The translations under genes were made by a program, and so were the position numbers. DNA of 22,487 nt, taken from positions 1 to 22,487 of IMG/VR virus record IMGVR_UViG_3300048121_000107; one strand, 5' to 3'. Below the pieces are notes generated by a model. That model had not been told where the DNA came from. It worked only from the letters and a program-made list of their open reading frames with translations, and made no database searches. Shown piece after piece: positions 6,222-13,870 of the stretch. The stretch's first letter is position 1, and the number at the start of each line of letters is the position of its first letter. This DNA is from a virus.

Positions 6222-6474
6222 GAAAGGCGCTGCCCTCAAGAAGTGGTTTAATGAGGAGTGGGTAGACGTTAAGACAGGCAAACCTTGTGGGCGTAAGTCT
6301 GCAAAGAAGGGTGAGTCTAAACGTCCGTACCCCTCTTGTAGGCCTAAAGCTGTTGCGGCTAAGATGACTAAAGCTGAAAAGGCTTCTTCTGCACGACGTA
6401 AGACAGGACCTAAGCGTATAGCACATGCAGTTACTGCTTCAGGCAAACGTAGGAAATCTACAAGAAATGCTTGA
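6202..6474 (+). CDS. basic phage protein, 90 aa, with KWFNEEWVDVKTGKPCGR motif
   Basis: The frame starts with GTG at 6202, inside the previous gene, preceded by TGGGG at about 6189-6193; no ATG is available near the conserved N-terminus. The protein contains ALKKWFNEEWVDV (about residues 10-22), then GKPCGRKS, and YPSCRP near residues 47-52, with a basic alanine-rich C-terminus. Small proteins with the order KxxWxKExWVD, PCGR, YPxCRP occur in phages and related elements, from memory; the two cysteine motifs could hold a zinc ion. The last codons (GCT TGA) overlap the -35 box of a strong promoter. It is the last of the five basic proteins and the function is unknown. Confidence 0.8.
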   Translation: MAVRKSKKGAALKKWFNEEWVDVKTGKPCGRKSAKKGESKRPYPSCRPKAVAAKMTKAEKASSARRKTGPKRIAHAVTASGKRRKSTRNA

Positions 6475-6499
6475 CAACTGCTAAAAAGTATGATATAAT
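6471..6499 (+). promoter_or_regulatory. full-consensus sigma-70 promoter with extended -10
   Basis: TTGACA (6471-6476), a 17-base spacer and TATAAT (6494-6499) match the sigma-70 consensus at all 12 positions, and TGA at 6491-6493 adds an extended -10. The -35 overlaps the TGA stop (6472-6474) of the upstream gene. Transcription should begin near 6506, with AGAGGA (6521-6526) then placed 4 bases before the ATG at 6531. It would give strong host-driven expression of the scaffold and coat genes. Confidence 0.88.
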
Positions 6500-6530
6500 A
6501 AAACTATAGTTAACAACATTAGAGGAAACT

Positions 6531-6785
6531 ATGACTCCAGAGCTTGAAACCTACTTCGACAACTACAACGAACTCTTCAATCACGAAGGTTTCAAACAAC
6601 TCTTGCAAGAGCTTTCCACAAACGCACAACAGTTGGCAGATATACAGACTGTAAAAGACGTAGAAGATCTCTTCTTTCGTAAAGGTCAGGTAGCTGCTTT
6701 TGCAACAGTAATCAATCTACAGGGTACTATAGAGGTTGCCAGAGAGCAAGCTGAAGTAGAAGAAGAAGGCCCAGTAGATGTATAA
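6531..6785 (+). CDS. small acidic protein of the head module
   Basis: This is the first gene after the consensus promoter, with AGAGGA just upstream. The 84-residue product is acidic and looks almost wholly helical. An N-terminal segment rich in Tyr, Phe and Asn (ETYFDNYNELFNHEGFKQLL) leads into a helix ending in a run of glutamates (EQAEVEEEGPVDV). No cysteine, membrane segment or known motif is present. Proteins of this size and character sit just upstream of the scaffold in several marine podoviruses, but the role is not established; an assembly cofactor is one guess. It overlaps the zinc-ribbon gene by 8 bases, so the two are probably made together. Confidence 0.78.
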   Translation: MTPELETYFDNYNELFNHEGFKQLLQELSTNAQQLADIQTVKDVEDLFFRKGQVAAFATVINLQGTIEVAREQAEVEEEGPVDV

Positions 6786-7002
6786 AATCTACGACTTCCG
6801 TTGTACTAACGGACATGTCACAGAAGAATTTGTAAAGGATAACGTCACAGAAAGTAGGTGCAAAACCTGTGGCGAACCCTCTACAAGAATGGTATCTGCC
6901 CCGTCTTTTCACCTTGATGGCTCTACTGGGGACTTCCCCGGTCAGCACATGAAGTGGGTACGAGAACACGAAAAAGCAGGTAGAAAGAAATCTCCACAAT
7001 GA
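6778..7002 (+). CDS. FmdB-like zinc ribbon protein
   Basis: The 74-residue protein starts within the previous gene and shows the pattern of the FmdB-type zinc ribbon: an aromatic start (YKIYDFRC) with C9 and nearby H13, then C28-x-x-C31 followed by GEPSTRMVSAPSFHLDG. The last segment is typical of the family, where it follows the metal knuckle. The first half-site is C-x-x-G-H rather than the usual C-x-x-C, so metal binding would use C9, H13, C28 and C31, or only some of them. The C-terminus is basic and probably flexible. The family has no proven biochemical role in phages; it could bind nucleic acid, regulate, or aid assembly. Confidence 0.78.
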   Translation: MYKIYDFRCTNGHVTEEFVKDNVTESRCKTCGEPSTRMVSAPSFHLDGSTGDFPGQHMKWVREHEKAGRKKSPQ

Positions 7003-7023
7003 TTATAATCACGGAGTTTAATT

Positions 7024-7821
7024 ATGTCAAAAGCTATGATGCTTGATCCACAGCCTGAAGAGGACAACGTGGACACCATTGAAAACGAAGTTGATGAGAT
7101 TCAACAACCCCAAGAGGAAGTTGAGCAACCTCAAGAAGAACCAAACCTACCAGAGAAGTACCAAAATAAGTCTCTAGAAGAAGTTGTACAGATGCACCAA
7201 GAAGCTGAAAAGCTATTGGGTCGTCAGTCTTCTGAGGTAGGAGAACTTCGTAAGGTTGTAGATGATTACATTAGTACTCAAACGCAACCACCAGCACCTC
7301 AACAATACGTTGAGCCTGAAGACGATATAGACTATTTTACAGATCCTCAAGGCGCTGTTAATCGTGCTATTGAGAACCATCCTAAGATAAGAGAAGCACA
7401 AGAGTACTCAGAGCAGTACAAGAAGCAGTCATCTTTGGCTACGCTTCAAAACAAGCATCCAGATATGCAAACAATCCTTGGTGACCCCAAGTTTGCAGAA
7501 TGGATCAAAGCTTCTAAAATTAGGACTCAGTTGTTTGTACAAGCTGACCAACAGTACGATGCTGAATCTGCTGACGAACTGTTTACACTCTGGAAAGAAC
7601 GTAAAACAGTAGCACAGCAGACTGCCAAAGTTGAAAAACAGGCACGTAAGCAGACACTTAAGGCAGCTAACACAGGCAATGCACGAGGTAGTGCTGAAGG
7701 TAGTCGTAAGAAGGTATATCGCAGGGCCGACATTATTAAACTTATGAAGAATGACCCTGACCGTTATCAAGCTTTGTCCGATGAAATCATGGCGGCTTAT
7801 GCGGAGGGTCGAGTCAAATAA
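7024..7821 (+). CDS. scaffolding protein
   Basis: The 265-residue product directly precedes the coat gene and has the usual scaffold build. The N-terminal 50 residues are acidic, glutamine-rich and probably disordered (EEVEQPQEEPNLPEKY). A helical middle with likely coiled-coil stretches follows, and then a basic C-terminal region (KQARKQTLK, EGSRKKVYRRADIIKLMKND), as expected for the part that docks on the coat protein. GGAG lies 7 bases before the ATG. Scaffolds guide coat protein into a prohead of the right size and are then lost. The sequence has no recognisable protease motif. The identification rests on position and composition, both strong; direct family recognition is moderate. Confidence 0.85.
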   Translation: MSKAMMLDPQPEEDNVDTIENEVDEIQQPQEEVEQPQEEPNLPEKYQNKSLEEVVQMHQEAEKLLGRQSSEVGELRKVVDDYISTQTQPPAPQQYVEPEDDIDYFTDPQGAVNRAIENHPKIREAQEYSEQYKKQSSLATLQNKHPDMQTILGDPKFAEWIKASKIRTQLFVQADQQYDAESADELFTLWKERKTVAQQTAKVEKQARKQTLKAANTGNARGSAEGSRKKVYRRADIIKLMKNDPDRYQALSDEIMAAYAEGRVK

Positions 7822-7835
7822 TCTAGGAGATTGAC

Positions 7836-8816
7836 ATGGCTACTGCAACTTATCCCGGTGCAGCGGGTAATACTGCGAAGACTGAAGCGGCTACTTTTAT
7901 TCCAGAAATCTGGAGTGATGAGATTATTGCTGCTTACCAAAAGAACCTGAAGATGGCTCCACTTGTCAAGCGTATCGCTATGAATGGCAAGAAGGGCGAC
8001 AAGCTTCACATTCCAAAGCCAACTCGTGGCGATGCAAATGCTAAGGCTGCTGACACTGCAGTTACTATCATTGCAAACACTGAGAGCGAACTGACTGTTG
8101 ACATCGACCGTCACTTCGAGTACTCACGTTTGATCGAAGACATCGTTGAAGTACAGGCGCTTTCTAGCCTCCGTCAGTTCTACACTGAAGACGCTGGTTA
8201 TGCTCTTGCTACAAAAATCGACACCGACCTCCACTCTTGTGGTACTGGTTTTGGTGACGGTGGTTCTGTTGTGTTCTCTGGCTCAGTAGCTCCTACTGAC
8301 TACCAGCACAGCGGTTGTTTCTTCAACGACGGTGGTACAACTACTCAGTACACTGACGATACTATCGTTCCTGCTGACGTGTTTACCGATGCGTTCTTCC
8401 GTGACATGATTCAGAAGCTTGACGACAACAACGTACCAATGGAAAGCCGTGTACTTGTTATCCCACCTTCGGTTCGTAACACCATCATGGGTGTTGACCG
8501 ATACGTGTCTTCTGACTTCGTAACTGGTCAAGCAGTAAGCTCAGGCCTTATCGGTAACCTGTACGGTGTAGACATCTACGTCTCAAACAACTGTGCAACT
8601 ATCGAAGCAGCAGCAGACAACACTGCTGGATCTGCTGATACTCGTGCAGCACTCTTGTTCCACCGTGACGCTATTGTCATGGCAGAGCAGCAAGCTGTTC
8701 GTTCACAGACTCAGTACAAGCAGGAATACCTCTCAACTCTGTACACGGCTGATTGCCTCTACGGTGTTGAAGTATACCGACCTGAAGCTGGTTTCGTACT
8801 CGCAGTCGCTGAGTAA
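7836..8816 (+). CDS. major capsid protein
   Basis: This 326-residue protein follows the scaffold by 14 bases and has AGGAGA 5 bases before the ATG, suiting the most abundant product of the module. The N-terminal section (TFIPEIWSDEIIAAYQKNLK, then VKRIAMNGKKGDKLHIPKP) matches the opening of HK97-fold coat proteins of many marine podoviruses and siphoviruses. The middle contains a glycine-rich, loop-like segment (about residues 135-170) that may form a surface domain. The C-terminal part (LIGNLYGVDIYVSNN, then a strand-rich end) fits the A-domain. There is no N-terminal protease or delta domain, consistent with a separate scaffold. A hairpin with a T-run just beyond the stop may limit readthrough into the fibre gene. 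Confidence 0.92.
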   Translation: MATATYPGAAGNTAKTEAATFIPEIWSDEIIAAYQKNLKMAPLVKRIAMNGKKGDKLHIPKPTRGDANAKAADTAVTIIANTESELTVDIDRHFEYSRLIEDIVEVQALSSLRQFYTEDAGYALATKIDTDLHSCGTGFGDGGSVVFSGSVAPTDYQHSGCFFNDGGTTTQYTDDTIVPADVFTDAFFRDMIQKLDDNNVPMESRVLVIPPSVRNTIMGVDRYVSSDFVTGQAVSSGLIGNLYGVDIYVSNNCATIEAAADNTAGSADTRAALLFHRDAIVMAEQQAVRSQTQYKQEYLSTLYTADCLYGVEVYRPEAGFVLAVAE

Positions 8817-8823
8817 CGATCTT

Positions 8824-8847
8824 AGGGGGTCAGCAATGGCCCCTTTT
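8824..8847 (+). terminator. hairpin terminator after the coat gene
   Basis: An 8-bp stem, counting two G-U pairs, pairs 8824-8831 with 8838-8845 around a 6-base loop AGCAAT. It ends in TTTT at 8844-8847 and continues as an unbroken pyrimidine tract to 8868. It lies 8 bases after the coat stop codon, where T7-like phages also place a partial terminator. The T-run is short and interrupted by C, so it is probably leaky. Confidence 0.6.
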
Positions 8848-8884
8848 CCTTTCTCCTCCTTCTTCTCTGCAATAGGACTTTCCA

Positions 8885-11800
8885 ATGTCGAACTACACTA
8901 AGACTACAGACTTTGAAGCGAAGGACTCGTTACCTACAGGCGACTCAGGAAAGATCATCCGTGGCGCTGAATTTGAAACTGAGTTTGACGCAATTGCCAC
9001 AGCCATTACAACCAAAGCTGACACAGCAGGGCCTACGTTTACCGGAACCCTGACCTTTGAAACTATTTCTGACGGAACTATTGGTGTTACTGCATTCGTT
9101 GATGAAGACGATATGTCATCCGACAGTGCAACGTTGGTTCCTACACAGCAGTCCGTAAAAGCGTACGTTGACTCTGTAACCACAGAACTCCAAGCGCAAG
9201 ACCTAGACTTTCAAGCAGACTCAGGCGGCGCACTAAACATTGATTTAGATACTGAGACCATGACCTTCACAGGCGGTACTGGTATTGATACGTCTGGCTC
9301 AGGCAATACTGTTACCTTTGATATTGACTCTACCGTTACAACCCTAACAGGCACACAGACACTTACTAACAAAACACTTACTGCTCCTGTTATCTCTGGC
9401 AACTTGACTACAGACGGAACTATTGATGGCCGTGATGTTGCTACAGACGGTGCTAAGTTAGACGGCATAGAAGCAGGTGCTACTGCTGACCAGACTGACG
9501 CTGAGATCAGAGCCGCTGTAGAAGCAGCGACTGACTCCAACGTATTTACAGATGCAGACCATACAAAGTTAGACGGTATAGAAGCCAGCGCAACGGCAGA
9601 CCAAACCGACGCTGAAATAAGAGCAGCCGTAGAAGCTGCTACCGACTCCAATGTTTTTACTGACGCAGACCACACAAAGCTAGATGGCATTGAGGCTAGT
9701 GCTACAGCAGATCAGACAGATGCTGAGATTAGAGCCGCAGTAGAAGCCGCTACAGACTCCAATGTATTTACCGATGCTGACCACACTAAGCTGGACGGTA
9801 TCGAAGCCTCAGCAGACGTAACAGACACAGCTAACGTCACAGCCGCTGGTGCGTTAATGGACTCAGAGGTTACTAACCTTGCACAGGTAAAGGCGTTTGA
9901 TTCTTCTGATTACGCTACAGCCGCACAAGGCTCTACTGCTGACTCTGCGTTGCAGAACTTGGTGGACGACACTACGCCACAGCTAGGTGGTGATCTTGCG
10001 TCTAATGGCAATGACATTCTGTTTGCCGACAACGACAAGGCTCTCTTCGGTGCTGGTTCTGACCTACAGATTTATCACACAGGATCACAAAACTATATAG
10101 AAGATGCAGGGTCAGGAAACCTAAACTTCAAGTCTAATGGTAACTTTTATAATTTTCTTGATGGTTCTAACGCCACTGTGTTTCAGATTGACTTAGATGA
10201 TGCAACTCGTCTATACCACAATACAGCTCAAAAACTAGCCACAACCTCCACAGGCATCGACGTTACGGGTGTTATTACCACAGACGGTATGACTACCTCT
10301 GCTGATATTAACTTTGGTGACAATGATAAAGCTATCTTCGGCGCTGGCTCTGACCTACAGATATACCATGATGGTAGTCATAGCTACATACAAGAATCAG
10401 GAACAGGTAATTTATTCGTAAGAGCAGATAATTTAATTTTAGCAGATGGAGACGGGACACAATTTCTTAGAGGTACGACTGATGCAGATGTTAAATTATA
10501 TTATGCTGGTTCAGCAAAACTAACAACAACCTCCACAGGCATCAACGTGACGGGAACTGCTGTCACAGACGGCGTAACAGTCGCAGGCAACCTGTCAGTC
10601 GATGGCGGCACAATCAAGCTGAATGGTAACTATCCTACAGGTACGGCAAACTCAGCTTTAGGTTCTGGCGCATTAGGTAGCGTAGACAGCACAGGCAACA
10701 ACAACGTTGCAATTGGTAATAACTCGCTTACCTCGATGACAACAGGTGACGGCAACATTGCTGTCGGTCCTTACGCAATGGATGCGGTAACAACTGGTTC
10801 AAATAATACCGGTCTTGGCTATGGAGTCTTGTCCGCCCTTACCACTGGAATTAATAACGTAGCTTTAGGACAAAGCGCACTTGCCGTCTCAACTGCAAGT
10901 CGGAACACCGCTGTTGGTGCCAACGCTTTATCCAGCAACACGACTGCAACAGAAAACACAGCCATCGGCTACGCGACACTAGATGCGGTGACTACAGGTG
11001 GCCGAAACACGGCTGTTGGTTACGCTTCATTCTCGGCCCTTACTACTTCTGGGGGTAATGTTGGCCTTGGATATAACGCGGGTGTAGTCGCAACTACTGC
11101 GACAGATAACGTTCTTATCGGCGACAGAGCAGGTCAAGCGCTTACGACGGGATCGTCGAACGTGGGTATTGGTAAGTTTGCCATGTACTCACAAACTACG
11201 GCAGACGCTAACACCGCTCTTGGTAGAGATGCGTTGAAAGCTAACGTGACTGGCGCAGGTAACGTTGCTCTAGGTTATCAGGCACTTGAAGATAATACGG
11301 CAAGCAATAACACTGCTGTAGGTTGGAACGCTCTTCAAGCTAACACCTCGGGAACACAAAACACAGCACTTGGCTATAGGGCGCTAGACTCAGGCACGAC
11401 TGCAAACAATAACACTGCTGTTGGTTATTCGGCGCTCACTGCAAACACTACTGGCGCAAACAACACCGCATTAGGCTCTGAAGCGCTAGACGCTAACACT
11501 ACCGCAAATAACAACGTAGCCATTGGCTCTGCAAGCCTTGGTGTAAACACAACAGGTGACCAGAATACTGCTGTCGGTACGTTCGCTTTGGATGCAAACA
11601 CTACTGCGCCAAACAACACTGGATTGGGCTATGCGGCGCTTAGTGCAAACACTACCGGCGCAAACAATACTGCCGTTGGTGCTCTTGCTGGCACAAGCAC
11701 TACCACAGGCGGCTCTAATACATTTTTAGGCCAAGAAGCCGGACGACAAAACGTTACAGGCACCGTTAATACATTTGTAGGTAATTCGGCGGGCTACAAT

Positions 11801-13045
11801 TCAACGGCTGGAAGCAACACAGCAGTAGGCCAAACAGCACTTTACGCGACGACTACGGGTGTAGCTAACGTTGCAGTAGGTGGGCCGCACTCCGGCGTTC
11901 TTAACCCTGCCATGAGATTTAATACTACGGGTAGCTATGGCACTGCTGTTGGTGTCGGCGCTTTGGCAAGTAACACCACAGCGAATAACAACACTGCTGT
12001 TGGTTATGCGGCTGGGTATAGCAATACGACTGGCACTGAAGCTACTTATTTAGGACAGCAAGCTGGTTACAGTAATACCACCGGTTCATATAACACAGGT
12101 GTCGGTGTCAACGCGCTATACACGAACACGACGGGTGTTAGAAATACTGCTGTAGGCAGAAGCGCGCTGTCGTCAAATGCCCAAGGAAATTATAACGTCG
12201 CAGTAGGGATGTATGCCCTTAATACCAACGCAGACTCAGATTACAGCACTGCTGTAGGTTACGCAGCTGGAACGGACTCAACAGGAAATGGTAACACTTT
12301 TATCGGTCACGCGGCTGGCTATCAAGTAACAACAGGCACTCGTAACACGTTTATTGGTGTTGGCGGTACTGTTGATTGGGTTGGTGGGGCTATAACCACA
12401 GGCTCAAAGAATACCATCATCGGTGGCTACAACGGCAACCAAGGCGGCCTCGACATCCGCACCTCAAGCAACAACATCGTCTTGTCAGATGGTGACGGTA
12501 ATCCACGGGTTTATATTGATAGCTCGGGGAATTTAAATGTTGCTAAAACGGGTTCATCTATGACTACCGCTGGCGCACGTTTAGGCGTAAATGGCGGTTC
12601 GGAAATAGTATCTCAAGGTAACAATATTGCAGCCTTAAAAATTGCTTCAGCCGATGATGCCTATATTGGTCTTGTTGAGTTTTACACGGCAGGTGGGACG
12701 CAGTGTGGATACATTTTAGGTAATGGCAGTGCGGTTTCCTTAGTAAGCAACTCAGATTACCGACTAAAAGAAAATTTAGTTGACCTAACAGGTGCAACAG
12801 AGCGCCTTAAGCAATTACCTGTCCACAGATTTAACTTTATTAACAATCCCAGTGAAACAGTAGATGGCTTCTTAGCACATGAAGTTGCCGATGTTGTGCC
12901 AGAAGCCGCACATGGAGCAAAAGATGCAGTTGATGACGACGGCAACGCTGTATACCAAGGCATTGACCAATCCAAACTTGTGCCGCTACTCGTGGCAACA
13001 ATCCAAGAACTTGAGGCTAGAATAGTCGCACTTGAATCAAACTAA
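8885..13045 (+). CDS. giant tail fibre with S74 intramolecular chaperone
   Basis: This 1386-residue protein is the likely receptor-binding fibre. In order it has: an N-terminal segment of about 190 residues, probably including virion attachment; three 37-residue repeats (190-300) plus part of a fourth; two related ~80-residue segments beginning FxDNDKAxFGAGSDLQIYH (about 380-560); a long beta-roll of units like NTAVGYSALTANTTGAN (about 590-1188) resembling YadA/Hia adhesin heads; a linker; and a C-terminal S74 (endosialidase-type) chaperone (1290-1386). S1290-D1291 and K1295 in SDYRLKEN match the self-cleavage serine and its lysine partner, so the last 97 residues are probably cut off after trimer folding. 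The end forms a short coiled coil. AGGA lies 7 bases before the ATG. It is placed right after the coat gene and not after the tail genes, which is unusual. The N-terminus does not look like T7 gp17. Confidence 0.92.
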   Translation: MSNYTKTTDFEAKDSLPTGDSGKIIRGAEFETEFDAIATAITTKADTAGPTFTGTLTFETISDGTIGVTAFVDEDDMSSDSATLVPTQQSVKAYVDSVTTELQAQDLDFQADSGGALNIDLDTETMTFTGGTGIDTSGSGNTVTFDIDSTVTTLTGTQTLTNKTLTAPVISGNLTTDGTIDGRDVATDGAKLDGIEAGATADQTDAEIRAAVEAATDSNVFTDADHTKLDGIEASATADQTDAEIRAAVEAATDSNVFTDADHTKLDGIEASATADQTDAEIRAAVEAATDSNVFTDADHTKLDGIEASADVTDTANVTAAGALMDSEVTNLAQVKAFDSSDYATAAQGSTADSALQNLVDDTTPQLGGDLASNGNDILFADNDKALFGAGSDLQIYHTGSQNYIEDAGSGNLNFKSNGNFYNFLDGSNATVFQIDLDDATRLYHNTAQKLATTSTGIDVTGVITTDGMTTSADINFGDNDKAIFGAGSDLQIYHDGSHSYIQESGTGNLFVRADNLILADGDGTQFLRGTTDADVKLYYAGSAKLTTTSTGINVTGTAVTDGVTVAGNLSVDGGTIKLNGNYPTGTANSALGSGALGSVDSTGNNNVAIGNNSLTSMTTGDGNIAVGPYAMDAVTTGSNNTGLGYGVLSALTTGINNVALGQSALAVSTASRNTAVGANALSSNTTATENTAIGYATLDAVTTGGRNTAVGYASFSALTTSGGNVGLGYNAGVVATTATDNVLIGDRAGQALTTGSSNVGIGKFAMYSQTTADANTALGRDALKANVTGAGNVALGYQALEDNTASNNTAVGWNALQANTSGTQNTALGYRALDSGTTANNNTAVGYSALTANTTGANNTALGSEALDANTTANNNVAIGSASLGVNTTGDQNTAVGTFALDANTTAPNNTGLGYAALSANTTGANNTAVGALAGTSTTTGGSNTFLGQEAGRQNVTGTVNTFVGNSAGYNSTAGSNTAVGQTALYATTTGVANVAVGGPHSGVLNPAMRFNTTGSYGTAVGVGALASNTTANNNTAVGYAAGYSNTTGTEATYLGQQAGYSNTTGSYNTGVGVNALYTNTTGVRNTAVGRSALSSNAQGNYNVAVGMYALNTNADSDYSTAVGYAAGTDSTGNGNTFIGHAAGYQVTTGTRNTFIGVGGTVDWVGGAITTGSKNTIIGGYNGNQGGLDIRTSSNNIVLSDGDGNPRVYIDSSGNLNVAKTGSSMTTAGARLGVNGGSEIVSQGNNIAALKIASADDAYIGLVEFYTAGGTQCGYILGNGSAVSLVSNSDYRLKENLVDLTGATERLKQLPVHRFNFINNPSETVDGFLAHEVADVVPEAAHGAKDAVDDDGNAVYQGIDQSKLVPLLVATIQELEARIVALESN
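9452..9817 (+). repeat. three tandem 111-bp (37-aa) repeats and a partial fourth
   Basis: Units at 9452-9562, 9563-9673 and 9674-9784 encode 37-residue repeats of the form xKLDGIEAxATADQTDAEIR followed by AAVEAATDSNVFTDADH; the fourth breaks off after TKLDGIEASADVTD. Units 2 and 3 encode identical residues yet differ at 23 of 37 codons, all synonymous by my reading. The repeats probably form a helical or coiled stalk segment of the fibre. Confidence 0.9.
10652..12448 (+). repeat. degenerate ~63-bp repeats encoding a YadA-like beta-roll
   Basis: More than twenty units of about 20-22 residues, patterned N-T/N-A-V-G-x-x-A-L-x-x-N-T-T-G-x-N, run through this section of the fibre. Conserved Asn, Gly and small hydrophobic residues match the left-handed beta-roll of trimeric autotransporter adhesin heads. 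Units vary in sequence and slightly in length, as expected for a receptor-contacting surface. Confidence 0.85.
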
Positions 13046-13056
13046 GGACTTAATCC

Positions 13057-13308
13057 ATGACTGACGAAGCAAGAACCGCTGAAGAGCGCACACAAGACTT
13101 TACTGCTATGGGCCATAGCGTAGATCTAATCACTGACATCGTTGCTGGTAACCAAGACGACGATATGGAAGCCGCAGATCGCCAAGACTGCGTTGACCGT
13201 AACGTAGCTCACCTTGAGATTATGGTTGCCAAGGACGATTGGGACGGCGAAGACATGACTGCTTCAGAAGCTGCTGTTGCTGCTGGACAAGGGTACACCG
13301 CTGAATAA
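13057..13308 (+). CDS. small acidic protein of unknown function
   Basis: An 83-residue gene with AAGGA 8 bases before its ATG follows the fibre gene by 11 bases. The product is strongly acidic, with clusters such as NQDDDMEAADRQDCVDR and KDDWDGEDM, and is predicted helical. It has one cysteine and no membrane segment. Similar small acidic proteins sit next to fibre genes in other marine phages as I recall them, but no function is known. A fibre assembly helper is conceivable because of position only. It shares one base with the next gene (TAATG), which suggests coupling to the membrane-protein genes that follow. Confidence 0.78.
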   Translation: MTDEARTAEERTQDFTAMGHSVDLITDIVAGNQDDDMEAADRQDCVDRNVAHLEIMVAKDDWDGEDMTASEAAVAAGQGYTAE

Positions 13309-13670
13309 TGCCTGAGATTGATGACAACACCAGAGTAGCTATACCGCTAAGGAACTTAGTTGCTCTTGGTGCTGGCATCGTTATGGCTACTACTGCTTAC
13401 GTAACTCTTGACACTCGTATCATCTCTATTGAACACGGTCAGGAAATACAAAACATGAACATACTGGAAAACTCTGCGTTTGTTCGTGAGTGGCCTCTAG
13501 GTCTACGTGGTGCGTTACCAGACGATCTTATACAGAACGCTAAGATTATGGCTCTGGAAGAACGCAACGTAGAGATACACGAGTTACGCAGGCAACTAAA
13601 TAAGATAGAAGTAGAGATAGGTAAGTTAAATGCACAGGTGACTGTAGATCACCAAAGCGGTAAGGAATAG
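13308..13670 (+). CDS. membrane-anchored coiled-coil protein, possible inner-membrane spanin or lysis factor
   Basis: The 120-residue product has one hydrophobic span near the N-terminus (about residues 16-34, NLVALGAGIVMATTAYVTL). A middle section contains WPLGLRGALPDD, and a charged helix at about 82-112 (LEERNVEIHELRRQLNKIEV) is probably coiled coil. One N-terminal membrane anchor plus a long helix facing outward is the layout of inner-membrane spanins, which join inner and outer membranes at lysis. No outer-membrane lipoprotein partner with a lipobox is visible nearby, so this is only a suggestion. The ATG overlaps the preceding stop, and no strong ribosome binding site is seen. A structural role anchoring another protein at the membrane is the alternative. 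Confidence 0.72.
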   Translation: MPEIDDNTRVAIPLRNLVALGAGIVMATTAYVTLDTRIISIEHGQEIQNMNILENSAFVREWPLGLRGALPDDLIQNAKIMALEERNVEIHELRRQLNKIEVEIGKLNAQVTVDHQSGKE

Positions 13671-13672
13671 TC

Positions 13673-13870
13673 ATGTCAGACCTAGAGCAAGCATTAAGTC
13701 GGTTAGAAGCTCATGAGCGTGAGTGTAGTATTCGTTATGAAATGATTCAGATGCAACTGGACGCACACAATCAACGCTTTGACAAACTAGAGAAGATGAT
13801 GACGGGTGGCTTTGCTTCTATTGCTATTATCGTGACTATGGCTATTGCTATCTTGGAGTTTGCTAGATGA
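13673..13870 (+). CDS. small tail-anchored membrane protein, XhlA-like
   Basis: The 65-residue protein has a charged N-terminal helix with heptad-like hydrophobic spacing (residues 1-43, including RFDKLEKMM) and a single C-terminal membrane span (about 46-63, GFASIAIIVTMAIAILEFA). This plan matches small phage proteins called XhlA-like, which work with holins in some Gram-positive phages; the similarity is in layout, not in a proven motif. AAGGA lies 6 bases before the ATG. The stop overlaps the next gene's start as ATGA, indicating coupling to the holin-like protein. It probably sits in the host inner membrane. Confidence 0.75.
   Translation: MSDLEQALSRLEAHERECSIRYEMIQMQLDAHNQRFDKLEKMMTGGFASIAIIVTMAIAILEFAR

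Noticed and set aside
6981-7009. TAGAAA-N17-TATAAT promoter-like sequence before the scaffold gene
   Set aside because: The predicted transcript start (about 7016) would remove the scaffold ribosome binding site at 7013-7016, and the -35 is poor.
7831-7836. TTGACA just before the coat gene start
   Set aside because: There is no -10 at 16-18 bases; the downstream sequence is coat coding DNA.
9452-9817. Regular ~111-base repeats considered as a CRISPR array
   Set aside because: Units are contiguous without spacers, encode an in-frame protein repeat and diverge at silent sites.
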